Positions 8,231 to 17,162 of a DNA stretch of 64,000 nucleotides are shown here, piece after piece. The notes under the pieces were generated by a model, which was not told where the DNA came from, ran no database searches, and was given only the letters and a program-made list of their open reading frames with translations. The DNA is taken from the NCBI GenBank assembly GCA_023395255.1, contig JAEWZN010000014.1, forward strand, positions 1-64,000. Reading direction: 5' to 3'. Position 1 is the stretch's first letter. Each line of letters starts with the position of its first letter. The stretch comes from Deferribacteres bacterium. GTDB taxonomy: Bacteria > Chrysiogenota > Deferribacteres > Deferribacterales > Geovibrionaceae. Made by a program: the position numbers and the translations under genes.

Positions 8231-9427
8231 CTAAACCAGCCTTGTAACCTCATAAAGCGAGCCGAGGCGTTCCATTATCTGTTCAATGTGTTCAAATCCG
8301 CGCGTTTCGAGGGATATATTCACCCTGCTGCGGCTGAGGGGGATGTTGTGGTCGTTGCGGATGTGGACTATTTCGTGGATGTTCGCGCTGAGCCGGCTTA
8401 TCTCCCCTGAGAGCGCGGTGAGCGCACCGGGAACATCAGGAAGGATTATGGCGACTGTCATGAAGCGTCCCGTAGCCGTCATCCCGCGGCTTATTATGCG
8501 GTTGATGGTGGTTACATCTATATTGCCGCCGGAGACCACCAACACGGTCTTTTTCCCCGCAACGTCAAGCTTGCCCGCCAGAAGCGCCGCCAGAGGCGCA
8601 GCACCGGCTCCCTCTACCACAAGTTTGGCTCTCTCTATGTACTCCAGCACCGCAAGGGCGATTTCGTTTTCAGATACTGTTATCATCTCATCCACACAGT
8701 TCTGACAGCAGCGGAAGGTGAGATCCCCGACCTTTTTGACCGCTATGCCTTCTGCGAATGTGAAGGATGAGGCAAGGCTCACCACACGCCCTTCGGAAAG
8801 ACTGCTGACCATTCCGGCCGCTTCCTCCGCCTGAACACCGATGATTTTTATATCCGGACGGGTATTTTTGACATATTCGGCGATTCCCGAAATCAGACCG
8901 CCGCCGCCCACAGGCACGACTATCTGGTCTATATCGCTCTTTTCATTGAGTATTTCGTAGGCAACCGTGCCCTGTCCGGCTATTACGTCCGCATCGTCAA
9001 AGGGATGGATAAACCGGAGCTTTCTTTCCTGCGCAAGGATTACGGCATGTTTGTATGCATCCTCAAACGAGCGGCCGTGGAGAATAACCTCCGCACCGTG
9101 GCCGCGAGTATTGTTCACCTTAACCATGGGGGTGAACTCAGGCATTACTATAACAGCTTTAAGCCCAAGGCTTTTCGCGCTGAATGCCACGCCCTGCGCA
9201 TGGTTTCCGGCGGAAGCGGCTATTACGCCTTCTCTGCACTTATCAATATTTTTCAGGATGCAGTTGAGCGCGCCGCGTATTTTGAATGAGCCTGTGCGCT
9301 GTAGGTTTTCCAGCTTAAAGTAGATGTCCGCCCCTGTTATCTCGGAGAAATTGTTGGAGTAGTACAGGGGCAGGTGTTTGATATAGTTTCTGATTCGTCC
9401 GTAGGACTCGTTTATTTCATATAGCAT
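8231..9427 (-). CDS. ilvA: Threonine ammonia-lyase (threonine deaminase)
   Basis: This PLP enzyme converts threonine to 2-oxobutanoate, the first step toward isoleucine. SFKIRGA carries the PLP lysine (Lys49), and the glycine-rich phosphate loop VGGGGLISG is present in the middle. The length of 398 residues and a single C-terminal ACT domain (about residues 325-398) match the short form of the enzyme (TdcB/IlvA-short). That form may be biosynthetic or catabolic; the ACT domain suggests regulation by isoleucine or valine. The gene is monocistronic, between the AraC gene and the tRNA cluster. Confidence 0.9.
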   Translation of the reverse strand: MLYEINESYGRIRNYIKHLPLYYSNNFSEITGADIYFKLENLQRTGSFKIRGALNCILKNIDKCREGVIAASAGNHAQGVAFSAKSLGLKAVIVMPEFTPMVKVNNTRGHGAEVILHGRSFEDAYKHAVILAQERKLRFIHPFDDADVIAGQGTVAYEILNEKSDIDQIVVPVGGGGLISGIAEYVKNTRPDIKIIGVQAEEAAGMVSSLSEGRVVSLASSFTFAEGIAVKKVGDLTFRCCQNCVDEMITVSENEIALAVLEYIERAKLVVEGAGAAPLAALLAGKLDVAGKKTVLVVSGGNIDVTTINRIISRGMTATGRFMTVAIILPDVPGALTALSGEISRLSANIHEIVHIRNDHNIPLSRSRVNISLETRGFEHIEQIMERLGSLYEVTRLV

Positions 9428-9520
9428 AGGGGTATTTTAGTTTATACGCACTGCTTGGCAAGGGGAAAAATGGGGGAGAGGGTTAATAGCCTGTATGTTG
9501 CTGATGTGTTTTTACGGCGG

Positions 9521-9556
9521 AAAAAGAAAAGGGCTTCGGATTTCTCCGAAGCCCTT
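9521..9556 (-). terminator. Rho-independent terminator of the tRNA operon
   Basis: A 13-bp perfect stem (9528-9540 with 9544-9556) with a TTT loop ends in a T-rich run (TTTTCTTTTT) when read on the minus strand. It lies 11 bases past the last tRNA. Confidence 0.9.
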
Positions 9557-9566
9557 TGTCACTAAG

Positions 9567-9640
9567 CGGGGACGAAGGGGCTCGAACCCTCGACCTCTGG
9601 CGTGACAGGCCAGCGTTCTAACCAACTGAACTACGCCCCC
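9567..9640 (-). tRNA. tRNA-Asp (GTC)
   Basis: This is a 74-base cloverleaf. The acceptor GGGGGCG pairs with CGTCCCC with one G-U pair. The anticodon stem is CTGGC/GCCAG around loop CTGTCAC, giving anticodon GTC. The T-arm GGTTCGA motif is present. The discriminator is G and CCA is not encoded. It is the last gene of a four-tRNA operon. Confidence 0.96.
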
Positions 9641-9653
9641 ATGGTTTGTGGAG

Positions 9654-9726
9654 TGGGCGGTGCAGGGATCGAACCTGCGACCCTCGGCTTGTAAGGCCGA
9701 TGCTCTCCCAGCTGAGCTAACCGCCC
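9654..9726 (-). tRNA. tRNA-Val (TAC)
   Basis: This is a 73-base cloverleaf with acceptor GGGCGGT/ACCGCCC and anticodon stem TCGGC/GCCGA around CTTACAA, so the anticodon is TAC. The D-arm has TAGCTCAGCTGGGAGAGC and the T-arm has GGTTCGATCC. CCA is not encoded. Confidence 0.97.
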
Positions 9727-9748
9727 TGGGAATTATAATCTATTAAAG

Positions 9749-9823
9749 CGTCCCTTAGGGGATTCGAACCCCTGTCGCCGCCGTGAAAGGGCGGTGTCCT
9801 AGGCCGGGCTAGACGAAAGGGAC
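9749..9823 (-). tRNA. tRNA-Glu (TTC)
   Basis: This is a 75-base cloverleaf with acceptor GTCCCTT/AAGGGAC and anticodon stem CCGCC/GGCGG around CTTTCAC, giving anticodon TTC. The D-arm TCGTCTAGCCCGGCCTAGGA is typical of tRNA-Glu. The discriminator is G and CCA is not encoded. Confidence 0.97.
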
Positions 9824-9827
9824 AAAA

Positions 9828-9900
9828 TGAGCCATGTTGGACTTGAACCAACGACCCACTGCTTAAAAGGCAGTTGCTCTACCGACTGAGCTAATGGCTC
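9828..9900 (-). tRNA. tRNA-Lys (TTT)
   Basis: This is a 73-base cloverleaf with acceptor GAGCCAT/ATGGCTC and anticodon stem ACTGC/GCAGT around CTTTTAA, giving anticodon TTT. It is the first gene of the operon, five bases ahead of tRNA-Glu. CCA is not encoded. Confidence 0.97.
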
Positions 9901-9939
9901 TCTCTGCTCGCAAGTGCGTTTCTCACAAGCGGGAATTGG

Positions 9940-9969
9940 TTTATAACAAAATCCCCTAATCTTTGTCAA
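9940..9969 (-). promoter_or_regulatory. Sigma-70 promoter of the tRNA operon
   Basis: On the minus strand TTGACA (9964-9969) is followed after 18 bases by TATAAA (9940-9945), about 40 bases before tRNA-Lys. Both boxes match the consensus closely. The 9970-10125 stretch upstream shows no gene. Confidence 0.75.
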
Positions 9970-10125
9970 CGACTTTTTTCAAAAAAATTCAATTATTTTC
10001 GAATGATTTTCTGAACTCTCTGAAACCACCGAAGACACTGAACTTGAAGGACTAATCTACATCAAACTTATGCTTCTGTCATCAGAAAAAATGTGAAGTG
10101 TTGAAAGTTCTTTCCGCATTTGTGC

Positions 10126-10158
10126 AAAAAAAAGCCGCCTCCTGTTTCGGGGGCGGCC
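10126..10158 (-). terminator. Rho-independent terminator after purA
   Basis: Read on the minus strand, GCCGCC (10152-10157) pairs with GGCGGC (10134-10139) around a C-rich loop, followed by eight T residues. It lies about 30 bases past the purA stop. Confidence 0.85.
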
Positions 10159-10186
10159 TGTCATTTTGTATCAGTGGTTTGAGAGG

Positions 10187-11482
<1,296 letters not shown>

Positions 11483-11486
11483 TCAA

Positions 11487-12620
11487 TTAAAGGATTTGTC
11501 CTATTTCGTAAAACTCAAGAAATTTATCTTTGTTTTCTTTATTTTCCACATAGAGAACCGATTTCCCCTCGGCTCTCAGTTTTTCCGCCTGAGCCTGATT
11601 ATCCTTCCCGGTGACCATATAGTCAAAGGAAACCTTAACTCCGGTGGGTTTGTCAACGTTTATGATCTCTTCCACATAGAAGGCCATTCCGCAGGCGGGC
11701 ACGTTGAAGCCGAATTTTCCGGCAAGGTTGTCATACCTGCCGCCTGTGCCGATTTTGGAGCCTATGCCTCCGTGGAGGATTTCAAATGTGAGCCCCGTGT
11801 AATAGTCGTACCCTTTGCATTCTGATGCGTCAAACACCAGAGCTTTTTCGGCTATGCCGAGTTCGGTGAGCTTATCGAAAAATCTTTCGATGTATTCGAT
11901 CCTCGCCTTTATTTCGCCGTTGGGTGCTGTTATGCGGAGCTCTTTCAGCACATCCTTTCCGCCGTAAGCGAACGGGATTGATTTAAGGAACTTTTTAGCG
12001 GCTTCATCAAGCGATGATGAATCGATTATCTGCTTCATACGGTCGAGGTTTTTGGCGGAAAGAGCCTTAAGGAACTCCTCCTTGAAATCACCCGCCAGTT
12101 TCAGAAGCTCGGCGTTAAACTTCATATCGCCTATTACGTACCTGTGACCGTTGAGTTTCAGGGCTTTTATGCCGTTTTCCGCTATGAGAAGGAGCTCAAT
12201 ATCCCCCGTCATTTCCTCAAGGCCGAAAAGCTCACAGCCGACCTGCGTTTTCTCGGACTTTATGCCCTTGTCCATATTAACGTTTCTGAACACCCTGCCC
12301 CTGTAGCCGAGGCGGAGGGGGAGCGGGTAATTGTTCATGTAGTTAGCGGCGTATCTGCACACCTGCGGGGTGAAGTCCGGCCGCAGAACAAGGGATTTGC
12401 CCGTGTTGCGGTCTATAAAGCGGATGATGTTCTCATCGCTGAACCCCTGCGTGGTGGAGGAGAGCATATCATAATAGTCATATATGGGCAGGAAGATCTC
12501 AATGCACCCGTAGGAGGAGAGAACATCCCTGAGAGCCGATTCTATCTCGTTCAGCTTCTTGGAGCGCAGGGGAGCCATATTTGTAACGGCGGAAGCGAGC
12601 ATGCTTTTTTTCATCATCAT
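11487..12620 (-). CDS. hisZ: ATP phosphoribosyltransferase regulatory subunit (HisZ)
   Basis: This 377-residue HisRS-like protein has a histidyl-tRNA-synthetase core. It carries motif 2-like FRNVNMDKG and the LVLRPDFTPQVCRY segment, plus a late GTGGRYDNLAGKFG block. It ends with a short degenerate domain rather than the full HisRS anticodon-binding domain. Such paralogues bind short-form HisG and confer histidine feedback on histidine synthesis. Adjacency to purA supports HisZ over HisRS. Its ATG overlaps the TGA of the aminotransferase gene (ATGA), so translation is probably coupled. Two further ATG codons follow immediately, so the exact start is uncertain by two residues. Confidence 0.85.
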   Translation of the reverse strand: MMMKKSMLASAVTNMAPLRSKKLNEIESALRDVLSSYGCIEIFLPIYDYYDMLSSTTQGFSDENIIRFIDRNTGKSLVLRPDFTPQVCRYAANYMNNYPLPLRLGYRGRVFRNVNMDKGIKSEKTQVGCELFGLEEMTGDIELLLIAENGIKALKLNGHRYVIGDMKFNAELLKLAGDFKEEFLKALSAKNLDRMKQIIDSSSLDEAAKKFLKSIPFAYGGKDVLKELRITAPNGEIKARIEYIERFFDKLTELGIAEKALVFDASECKGYDYYTGLTFEILHGGIGSKIGTGGRYDNLAGKFGFNVPACGMAFYVEEIINVDKPTGVKVSFDYMVTGKDNQAQAEKLRAEGKSVLYVENKENKDKFLEFYEIGQIL

Positions 12621-13768
12621 TTCCCGATGTAGTTTTCGAGAACGGCTTCGGCGGCTTTCACCCCGCTGCCGAGCTCTATTTCCACGCCGAATTTGCGCAG
12701 ACCCATCTCAAGGGCGCTTATGCCTATGATAGTGTCGAATGCGTCGTGGTAGCCGAGGGTGGATATACGCATTATTCTGCCCTTAAGGTGATCCTGTCCT
12801 CCGGCGTAAGTCACGCCGACCTTCTCACGCATGAACTTGATGAACTTGCCCCCTTCAAACCCATCGGGCAGGTAAAAGCCTGTGGCGGAGTTGGCGGGCA
12901 TATCCTTGGCGAGAAGCCTGAAACCGAGAGCCTGAACAGCCGCTCTGGTCGCCTGTCCGTTTATTTCGTGTCTTTCATAAACATTTGCAAGCCCCTCTTC
13001 AAACATCATGTCCAGAACCTTGTCCAGCCCGATGATGAGCGATATGGCGGGGGTGTATGCCGTTGTGGAATCCTTATGCGCCTTAAGCTCTTTTGCGAGG
13101 TTAAGGTAGTATCTGGGGTTTTTCACCTTCTGGGTTCTTGCCCATGCCTTCTGGCTGAGCGCTATAAGCGCAAGGCCGGGGGGGAGCATGAACGCCTTCT
13201 GGGAGCCTGTGACAAGCACATCTATTCCCCATTCATCCATGCGGGTGTCGTAAACGCCCACTGATGTTATTCCGTCTACTATAAAGAGCGTGTCGTCATA
13301 TTTTCTTATAACTTCCGCCAGCTCCTTTATGGGATGGCAGGCGGTTGTGGAGGTTTCGCTCCCCTGAACAAAAACGCCCTTGGTGTCGGGGTTTGCTTTA
13401 AGGAAGTCCTCAACCATTTCGGGCTTAACAGATGAACCCCACTCAAGCTCTATCTTGTGGACATCCATGCCGAACGCTTTGCATATATCGCCCCAGCGCT
13501 GGCCGAACTTGCCCGCATCTATTATCAGAACCTTTTCGCCTGTGTTCACAGTATTGATTATAGCCGCTTCCATGGCTGCTGTTCCGCTTCCGGCGAGCAT
13601 GAGGACTTCCTCTTTTGTGCCGAATACTTCGGGAAGGCGTCTGCGTACATTATCAAAAATAGCCGAGAACTCGGATGTTCTGTGGTGAATTATGGGACGA
13701 GCCATCTCAAGCAGAACAGTTTCAGGAACTGGTGTAGGCCCCGGCGCAAGAAGATATTTTTTAAGCAT
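12617..13768 (-). CDS. Class V aminotransferase (alanine/serine-glyoxylate type)
   Basis: This 383-residue PLP-dependent fold-type I enzyme starts with LLAPGPTPVPE, the family signature. It carries the PLP lysine in TGSQKAFMLPPG and the Asp in VDGITSVG. The family includes serine-pyruvate, alanine-glyoxylate and phosphoserine-directed aminotransferases, so a role in serine/glycine metabolism is likely but the substrate is not fixed. ATG 13768 is chosen because GAGG lies just upstream. A longer open frame runs into the 148-bp repeat and is not protein-coding. The gene heads the aminotransferase-hisZ-purA operon. Confidence 0.85.
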   Translation of the reverse strand: MLKKYLLAPGPTPVPETVLLEMARPIIHHRTSEFSAIFDNVRRRLPEVFGTKEEVLMLAGSGTAAMEAAIINTVNTGEKVLIIDAGKFGQRWGDICKAFGMDVHKIELEWGSSVKPEMVEDFLKANPDTKGVFVQGSETSTTACHPIKELAEVIRKYDDTLFIVDGITSVGVYDTRMDEWGIDVLVTGSQKAFMLPPGLALIALSQKAWARTQKVKNPRYYLNLAKELKAHKDSTTAYTPAISLIIGLDKVLDMMFEEGLANVYERHEINGQATRAAVQALGFRLLAKDMPANSATGFYLPDGFEGGKFIKFMREKVGVTYAGGQDHLKGRIMRISTLGYHDAFDTIIGISALEMGLRKFGVEIELGSGVKAAEAVLENYIGK

Positions 13769-13784
13769 GAAAACCTCGTATTTA

Positions 13785-14158
13785 TTTTCATCAATCCGCG
13801 CGTCCTGCCGGATTGATGTACACACTCGCGGCAGGGTAAACCCGCCTTCGTTTCGCACGGCGCAGCCCCGTCCATGGGGCTGTATTTATGTTATCCGGCA
13901 TTAACGCCGGAAGATTCCTTATAGTTTGCTTATTTTCATCAATCCGCGCGTCCTGCCGGATTGATGTACACACTCGCGGCAGGGTAAACCCGCCTTCGTT
14001 TCGCACGGCGCAGCCCCGTCCATGGGGCTGTATTTATGTTATCCGGTATTAACGCCGGAAGATTCCTGATAGTTTGCTTATTTTCATCAATCCGTGCGTC
14101 CTGCCGGATTGATGTACACACTCGCGGCAGGGTAAACCCGCCTTCGTTTCGCACGGCG
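13785..14158. repeat. 148-bp tandem direct repeat, two full copies and a partial third
   Basis: Near-identical units begin at 13785, 13933 and 14081, exactly 148 bp apart; the third stops at 14158 after 78 bp. Only a few single-base differences separate the copies. Each full unit holds a perfect 10-bp inverted repeat (CATCAATCCG / CGGATTGATG, at 13789-13798 and 13809-13818 in copy 1). It also holds two smaller hairpins (AGCCCC/GGGGCT and CCGGC/GCCGG on the minus strand). The period is not divisible by three, so the short open frames inside are not protein repeats. The array abuts the ribosome-binding site of the aminotransferase gene and fills most of a 750-base non-coding stretch. Confidence 0.92.
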
Positions 14159-14167
14159 TAAATACTC

Positions 14168-14267
14168 TTTAAATCTCCCCCCCGCCCCTCTTTCACAAAG
14201 AGGGGTGTTCTGCCTTTGTCCGCAGCAGCTTCCCCCTTTAGCAAAGGGGGACAGGAGGGGGATTTTA
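14168..14267. repeat. MITE- or REP-like palindromic element with two short-loop hairpins
   Basis: Imperfect terminal inverted repeats (TTTAAATCTCCCCC at the left; GGGGGATTTTAAA at the right, read on plus) flank two hairpins with three-base loops. These are CCCCTCTTT/AAAGAGGGG (14185-14205) and CCCCCTTT/AAAGGGGG (14232-14250). No coding capacity is seen. Elements of this design are dispersed intergenic repeats in many bacteria. Here it begins ten bases after the truncated third 148-bp unit. Confidence 0.7.
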
Positions 14268-14439
14268 AAATCAGACAACTGATAGTTTTCTGATTTCCCG
14301 CCAGTCCGGCAGTGCAAATTTGCGCTGTACGTCCGGAGAATCCCTGAACAAACGCAGAAATATTGCCTGACTTTCCAACACCCAACCATACTACAGCATA
14401 ACATAATAGTCAATCAGACGTGTCCGCAGACAGATTCAC
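14268..14439. other. Non-coding stretch with small palindromes
   Basis: No gene is seen between the palindromic element and the promoter of the 14521 gene. It contains an inverted repeat (AATCAGA 14269-14275 with TCTGATT 14289-14295) and the palindrome GCAAATTTGC (14314-14323). No function can be assigned. Confidence 0.5.
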
Positions 14440-14469
14440 TTGGCAAACTGCATGAGAGGGATATATATT
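14440..14469 (+). promoter_or_regulatory. Possible promoter of the small thioredoxin-fold gene
   Basis: TTGGCA (14440-14445), an 18-base gap and TATATT (14464-14469) lie about 50 bases before the ATG at 14521. Confidence 0.35.
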
Positions 14470-14520
14470 TATCATATGCCCGTTATAATGGGGTTTGTTT
14501 TAAGAGTCAGGGAGGATGCT

Positions 14521-14760
14521 ATGCTTATCGAAATTTTCTATGACGGCGAAACCGATAAAAAAACACCCGAACTTGCGGAAGACATAAGATACCGCTACGG
14601 AGCAAAGGTCGAGGTGCGCCTGATTGACACCTCCGAAGAACCTGTTCCGCCGAAATACGGAATAATAAATCCTCCCGTTGTGGTTCTCGGCGGAGACAGA
14701 ATTATAAAAATCGAAGGACCGAATTCTCTGGAAAATATCGTGACTAAGGCGATTTTTTAG
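14521..14760 (+). CDS. Small protein, thioredoxin/glutaredoxin-like fold without active-site cysteines
   Basis: The start at 14521 follows GGGAGG at ideal spacing. The 79-residue product has a beta-alpha-beta start (LIEIFYDGE) and an acidic helix. A NPPVVVLGG segment near residue 58 looks like the cis-proline strand of a thioredoxin fold, and a C-terminal helix follows. There is no cysteine at all, so it cannot act as a disulfide oxidoreductase. It may bind a partner or be a degenerate glutaredoxin. The assignment rests on pattern only. The gene stands alone between a probable promoter and a strong terminator. Confidence 0.6.
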   Translation: MLIEIFYDGETDKKTPELAEDIRYRYGAKVEVRLIDTSEEPVPPKYGIINPPVVVLGGDRIIKIEGPNSLENIVTKAIF

Positions 14761-14770
14761 GAACAGTTGA

Positions 14771-14812
14771 GTTGCCTCTGGTGGATAAGTCAGAGGCAAC
14801 ACTATTTTATTG
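14771..14812 (+). terminator. Rho-independent terminator
   Basis: GTTGCCTCTG (14771-14780) pairs perfectly with CAGAGGCAAC (14791-14800) around ten bases, followed by ACTATTTTATTG. It terminates the small gene at 14521 and insulates the next module. Confidence 0.8.
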
Positions 14813-14930
14813 TTTATGCATTAAATATCTTTTGTTCAATTTAGCATCAACTTTTTTTATTATTTGTCGATAATTACATAGTAATCTTAATATGATATAT
14901 TACCGATAATGAAACTCGTTAAGTTTCTCG

Positions 14931-14960
14931 TTGACACACTGTGTTAAGTTGCGTTATGAT
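14931..14960 (+). promoter_or_regulatory. Sigma-70 promoter of the 14984-16755 module
   Basis: TTGACA (14931-14936), 18 bases and TATGAT (14955-14960) stand directly before the AAGGAGG site of the first gene. The region upstream (14813-14930) is very AT-rich, with the repeated word CGATAAT at 14868 and 14904. Confidence 0.7.
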
Positions 14961-14983
14961 TTGGCAACGTCAAGGAGGCGGCT

Positions 14984-15466
14984 ATGAAAAAAATATTTTT
15001 AGCTATTGCATTTTTTTTGGTTTCATCTTTTTCCGCACAGGCAGTCAGCTACTTAGATGGTGAGTATTATGGTTTTTGTCCTCTTGTCAATCCGAGTAAC
15101 TCATCCGCTGTAACCGCTAGGGGTTTTTTTGCATATGGGTATGATGGCAATGGAAACCTTGTTTATCTTATATCGTATAATTCAAGTTATTACTCTATCA
15201 GGACGTTTATTGTAGGTTATACATCAGCAAATGCTGTTTCAGGGACATTTAACAATAATGCTGTGGGTACTGCCACTGACTATATAATTTGCCCTAATAG
15301 CTATTTATATGGTGGTGTCGGAGCTTTAGCGTACGGTTCTTTTCATTTTTATGCAGGGAGGGTACATAATTGGTTAATACCTAAGAATTACTTGCAGCTT
15401 GGACAAAATGTATTAAGGGTAAATCTTGAAGGTTCTATATACACTTTTACTCTTACAGTTCAGTAA
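14984..15466 (+). CDS. Secreted beta-rich protein of unknown function
   Basis: I do not recognise this 160-residue protein. It has a classical signal peptide (MKKIF... ending near SAQA, residue 20) and then a mature part rich in Tyr, Gly, Asn and Ser with alternating hydrophobic residues, which suggests an all-beta extracytoplasmic domain. Two cysteines (in GFCPL and IICPN) could form a disulfide once exported. The ribosome-binding site AAGGAGG is strong. The coding region is clearly more AT-rich than the surrounding genes. A lipoprotein gene follows after 13 bases on the same strand. Confidence 0.7.
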   Translation: MKKIFLAIAFFLVSSFSAQAVSYLDGEYYGFCPLVNPSNSSAVTARGFFAYGYDGNGNLVYLISYNSSYYSIRTFIVGYTSANAVSGTFNNNAVGTATDYIICPNSYLYGGVGALAYGSFHFYAGRVHNWLIPKNYLQLGQNVLRVNLEGSIYTFTLTVQ

Positions 15467-15479
15467 CATGGTGGGTTTT

Positions 15480-15752
15480 ATGAAGGTTTACAGACTTGCA
15501 GTTTTTTATATATTTATGTTGGCTTTTGTTATTTCGTGTGGTTCTGCGGGAGGCGAGGTTGAGAATATGCACTCAGGCGTAGAATCTATTAGTCAAAATA
15601 TTTCATCGCTTCCTGATGAAACTCAGCAATATAGAGATGTAACTATCGGTTCATCTCTATGGAGTGATGTTGATGCACAGGCTTCTACAGTTAATGATAT
15701 TGCAGAAGCAAAAGAAGGTACAATAACGGATGTTGAGATCACGCTCAAATAA
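15480..15752 (+). CDS. Small lipoprotein of unknown function
   Basis: This 90-residue product has a type II signal peptide with lipobox-like V-I-S-C near residue 20, followed by a Ser/Gly linker and an acidic tail. No family is recognised. ATG 15480 is chosen because GGTGGG lies upstream; an ATG at 15468 has no ribosome-binding site. It sits 13 bases after the secreted-protein gene and 16 bases before the 328-residue gene, so the three form an apparent operon. Confidence 0.65.
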   Translation: MKVYRLAVFYIFMLAFVISCGSAGGEVENMHSGVESISQNISSLPDETQQYRDVTIGSSLWSDVDAQASTVNDIAEAKEGTITDVEITLK

Positions 15753-15768
15753 ACTTTTGGAGGAGTTC

Positions 15769-16755
15769 ATGGACAGTTTGCGCATTGATATGTCAAATAT
15801 AAATCTGACCGGGTCGAAGTCGGCAGATACTCCTGAAATTCGTATTATCGGAATTGAGCGGAAAGAGCAGAGCACTGCTGACAGAATTGATTTATCCGGT
15901 GTTGCGAAAAAGCTTTCCGCAGAAATCAATGCAGTGCGTAAAAGCGACCCAGCACAGACGGTGAAGGATTCTTCCTCAGTTATTGACGCTGATTATATCA
16001 ACAGCCTTATCGAACTCGGCAAGTCCGTTGACAAAAAGGATGAAAATATTGATGACCTTTCGTGGGGACTGACTGTGAAGCTCGGCATGGAGATGGGCAT
16101 CAATGATGCTGACGTGCTGCGTGAGCTGAAAGTTTCCGATGTTGACGCTTATTTTTATGAAGCATCATACAAAAAAGCCGGACTTGAAGCCGGAATGAAG
16201 ACCTACGGCGAAGACGGCGGGGTGAAGATTTACGATACCCCTTCTGATATTTGGAAAGATATGTTCCTTACCGATGAAAACGGCGGCTTTATCAAGGACG
16301 ATGAAGGCAATGCCGTGAGGAATGAAAGCTTCACTCAGGCACGCCTGAAGGTGCAGGGATTGAATATCACCAGCCAGATCATTCAGGGAGACACATGGGA
16401 ACTAGGCGATTACAAAGGCAGGCTTGCGGACGCTCCCGCCGGACTGACCCAGAACCTGCTTCTTGCGGTTAAGAATAATGACCCGTTTATGTATCGTTAT
16501 GCCCGTGAACATGCCACAGACAGAATGCCTGTATGGTCTGCGGAGACGACTGCCGGGATGAGTGACAGCGAAAAAACAGACTTTTATACCAAACAATTAT
16601 CGCACTCGTACAGTCTTTTGAAGTCCTCTATGGTTAATGCCCCGTCAATTGAAAAGCAGATGGCGGAAATAGCCAACCTGCTTAAGGACGCTGTATGGGA
16701 AAATGTAAAACCTGAAAACGGGTATATAAACCATTTTACAGGCAGCAGAGGGTGA
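15769..16755 (+). CDS. Hypothetical 328-residue soluble protein
   Basis: ATG 15769 follows GGAGG at five bases. There is no signal peptide or membrane segment. The sequence is acidic, with a low-complexity N-terminal 70 residues and a helical rest containing DNA- or partner-binding-like charged helices, but no family motif is recognised. Base composition is closer to the rest of the chromosome than that of the two preceding genes. As the last gene of the three-gene unit it may be a cytoplasmic or non-classically exported partner. The next gene is on the opposite strand and no clear terminator is seen. Confidence 0.65.
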   Translation: MDSLRIDMSNINLTGSKSADTPEIRIIGIERKEQSTADRIDLSGVAKKLSAEINAVRKSDPAQTVKDSSSVIDADYINSLIELGKSVDKKDENIDDLSWGLTVKLGMEMGINDADVLRELKVSDVDAYFYEASYKKAGLEAGMKTYGEDGGVKIYDTPSDIWKDMFLTDENGGFIKDDEGNAVRNESFTQARLKVQGLNITSQIIQGDTWELGDYKGRLADAPAGLTQNLLLAVKNNDPFMYRYAREHATDRMPVWSAETTAGMSDSEKTDFYTKQLSHSYSLLKSSMVNAPSIEKQMAEIANLLKDAVWENVKPENGYINHFTGSRG

Positions 16756-16799
16756 GATTCTTCGCCTAAGTTTTGTGATTTACTAGAATATATTGCGGT

Positions 16800-17162
16800 T
16801 TAGAGGTGATTTTCTACTGAAGTGTGAAGTTCTCTGACTTTGCGCTTCAGTTCGGGGATGAATTCCTTGATTACACTTTCAACGATCTTAAGATCCACGC
16901 CCATATAATCGTGTGCGATAAAGTTTCTTAAACCGGAGGAGCCCTTGGCTTCTGTTGAAAGATCAAATCTGTCAATAAGCTCAGGGTCGATTTTGCTTAA
17001 TGTTTCCCCAACCTGATGAAGAGCCATAAGTATTGCAGGTCTGCCCTCAACTTCGTCATCAAGTGCAGACTCAGGGCTTCCGTGCCGTGCTACAATCTCT
17101 TCAATATTAGAGAGCATTTTCAGTATAAACTCAGCTCTTGCCGCATCGCCCCTAGTCGACAT
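16800..17162 (-). CDS. HepT-like ribonuclease (DUF86) toxin
   Basis: This 120-residue helical HEPN protein has the catalytic motif R79-x4-H84-x-Y86 (in LRNFIAHDY), the signature of HepT RNases. HepT toxins cleave tRNA or mRNA and are silenced by the MNT partner, which adds AMP units to the tyrosine. It overlaps the upstream MNT gene by 11 bases. The pair sits at the end of an operon with yfcE and an FAD dehydrogenase. The protein appears intact. Confidence 0.88.
   Translation of the reverse strand: MSTRGDAARAEFILKMLSNIEEIVARHGSPESALDDEVEGRPAILMALHQVGETLSKIDPELIDRFDLSTEAKGSSGLRNFIAHDYMGVDLKIVESVIKEFIPELKRKVRELHTSVENHL

Noticed and set aside
11487..12620. Histidyl-tRNA synthetase
   Set aside because: The length is 377 residues, the C-terminal anticodon domain is reduced, and the gene precedes purA. 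All of these fit HisZ better.
13769..13858. N-terminal extension of the class V aminotransferase reading frame
   Set aside because: The extra 30 codons lie mostly inside the 148-bp repeat, and the same peptide appears in other frames of the other copies. ATG 13768 has a proper ribosome-binding site, so the extension is a by-product of the repeat.
13785..14267. CRISPR array
   Set aside because: Units are 148 bp and nearly identical over their full length, with no unique spacers, and no cas genes are present.
13791..14413. Short minus-strand open frames repeating the same peptide, resembling a repeat protein
   Set aside because: The repeat period is 148 bp, not a multiple of three, so the frames shift from copy to copy. 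There is no ribosome-binding site.
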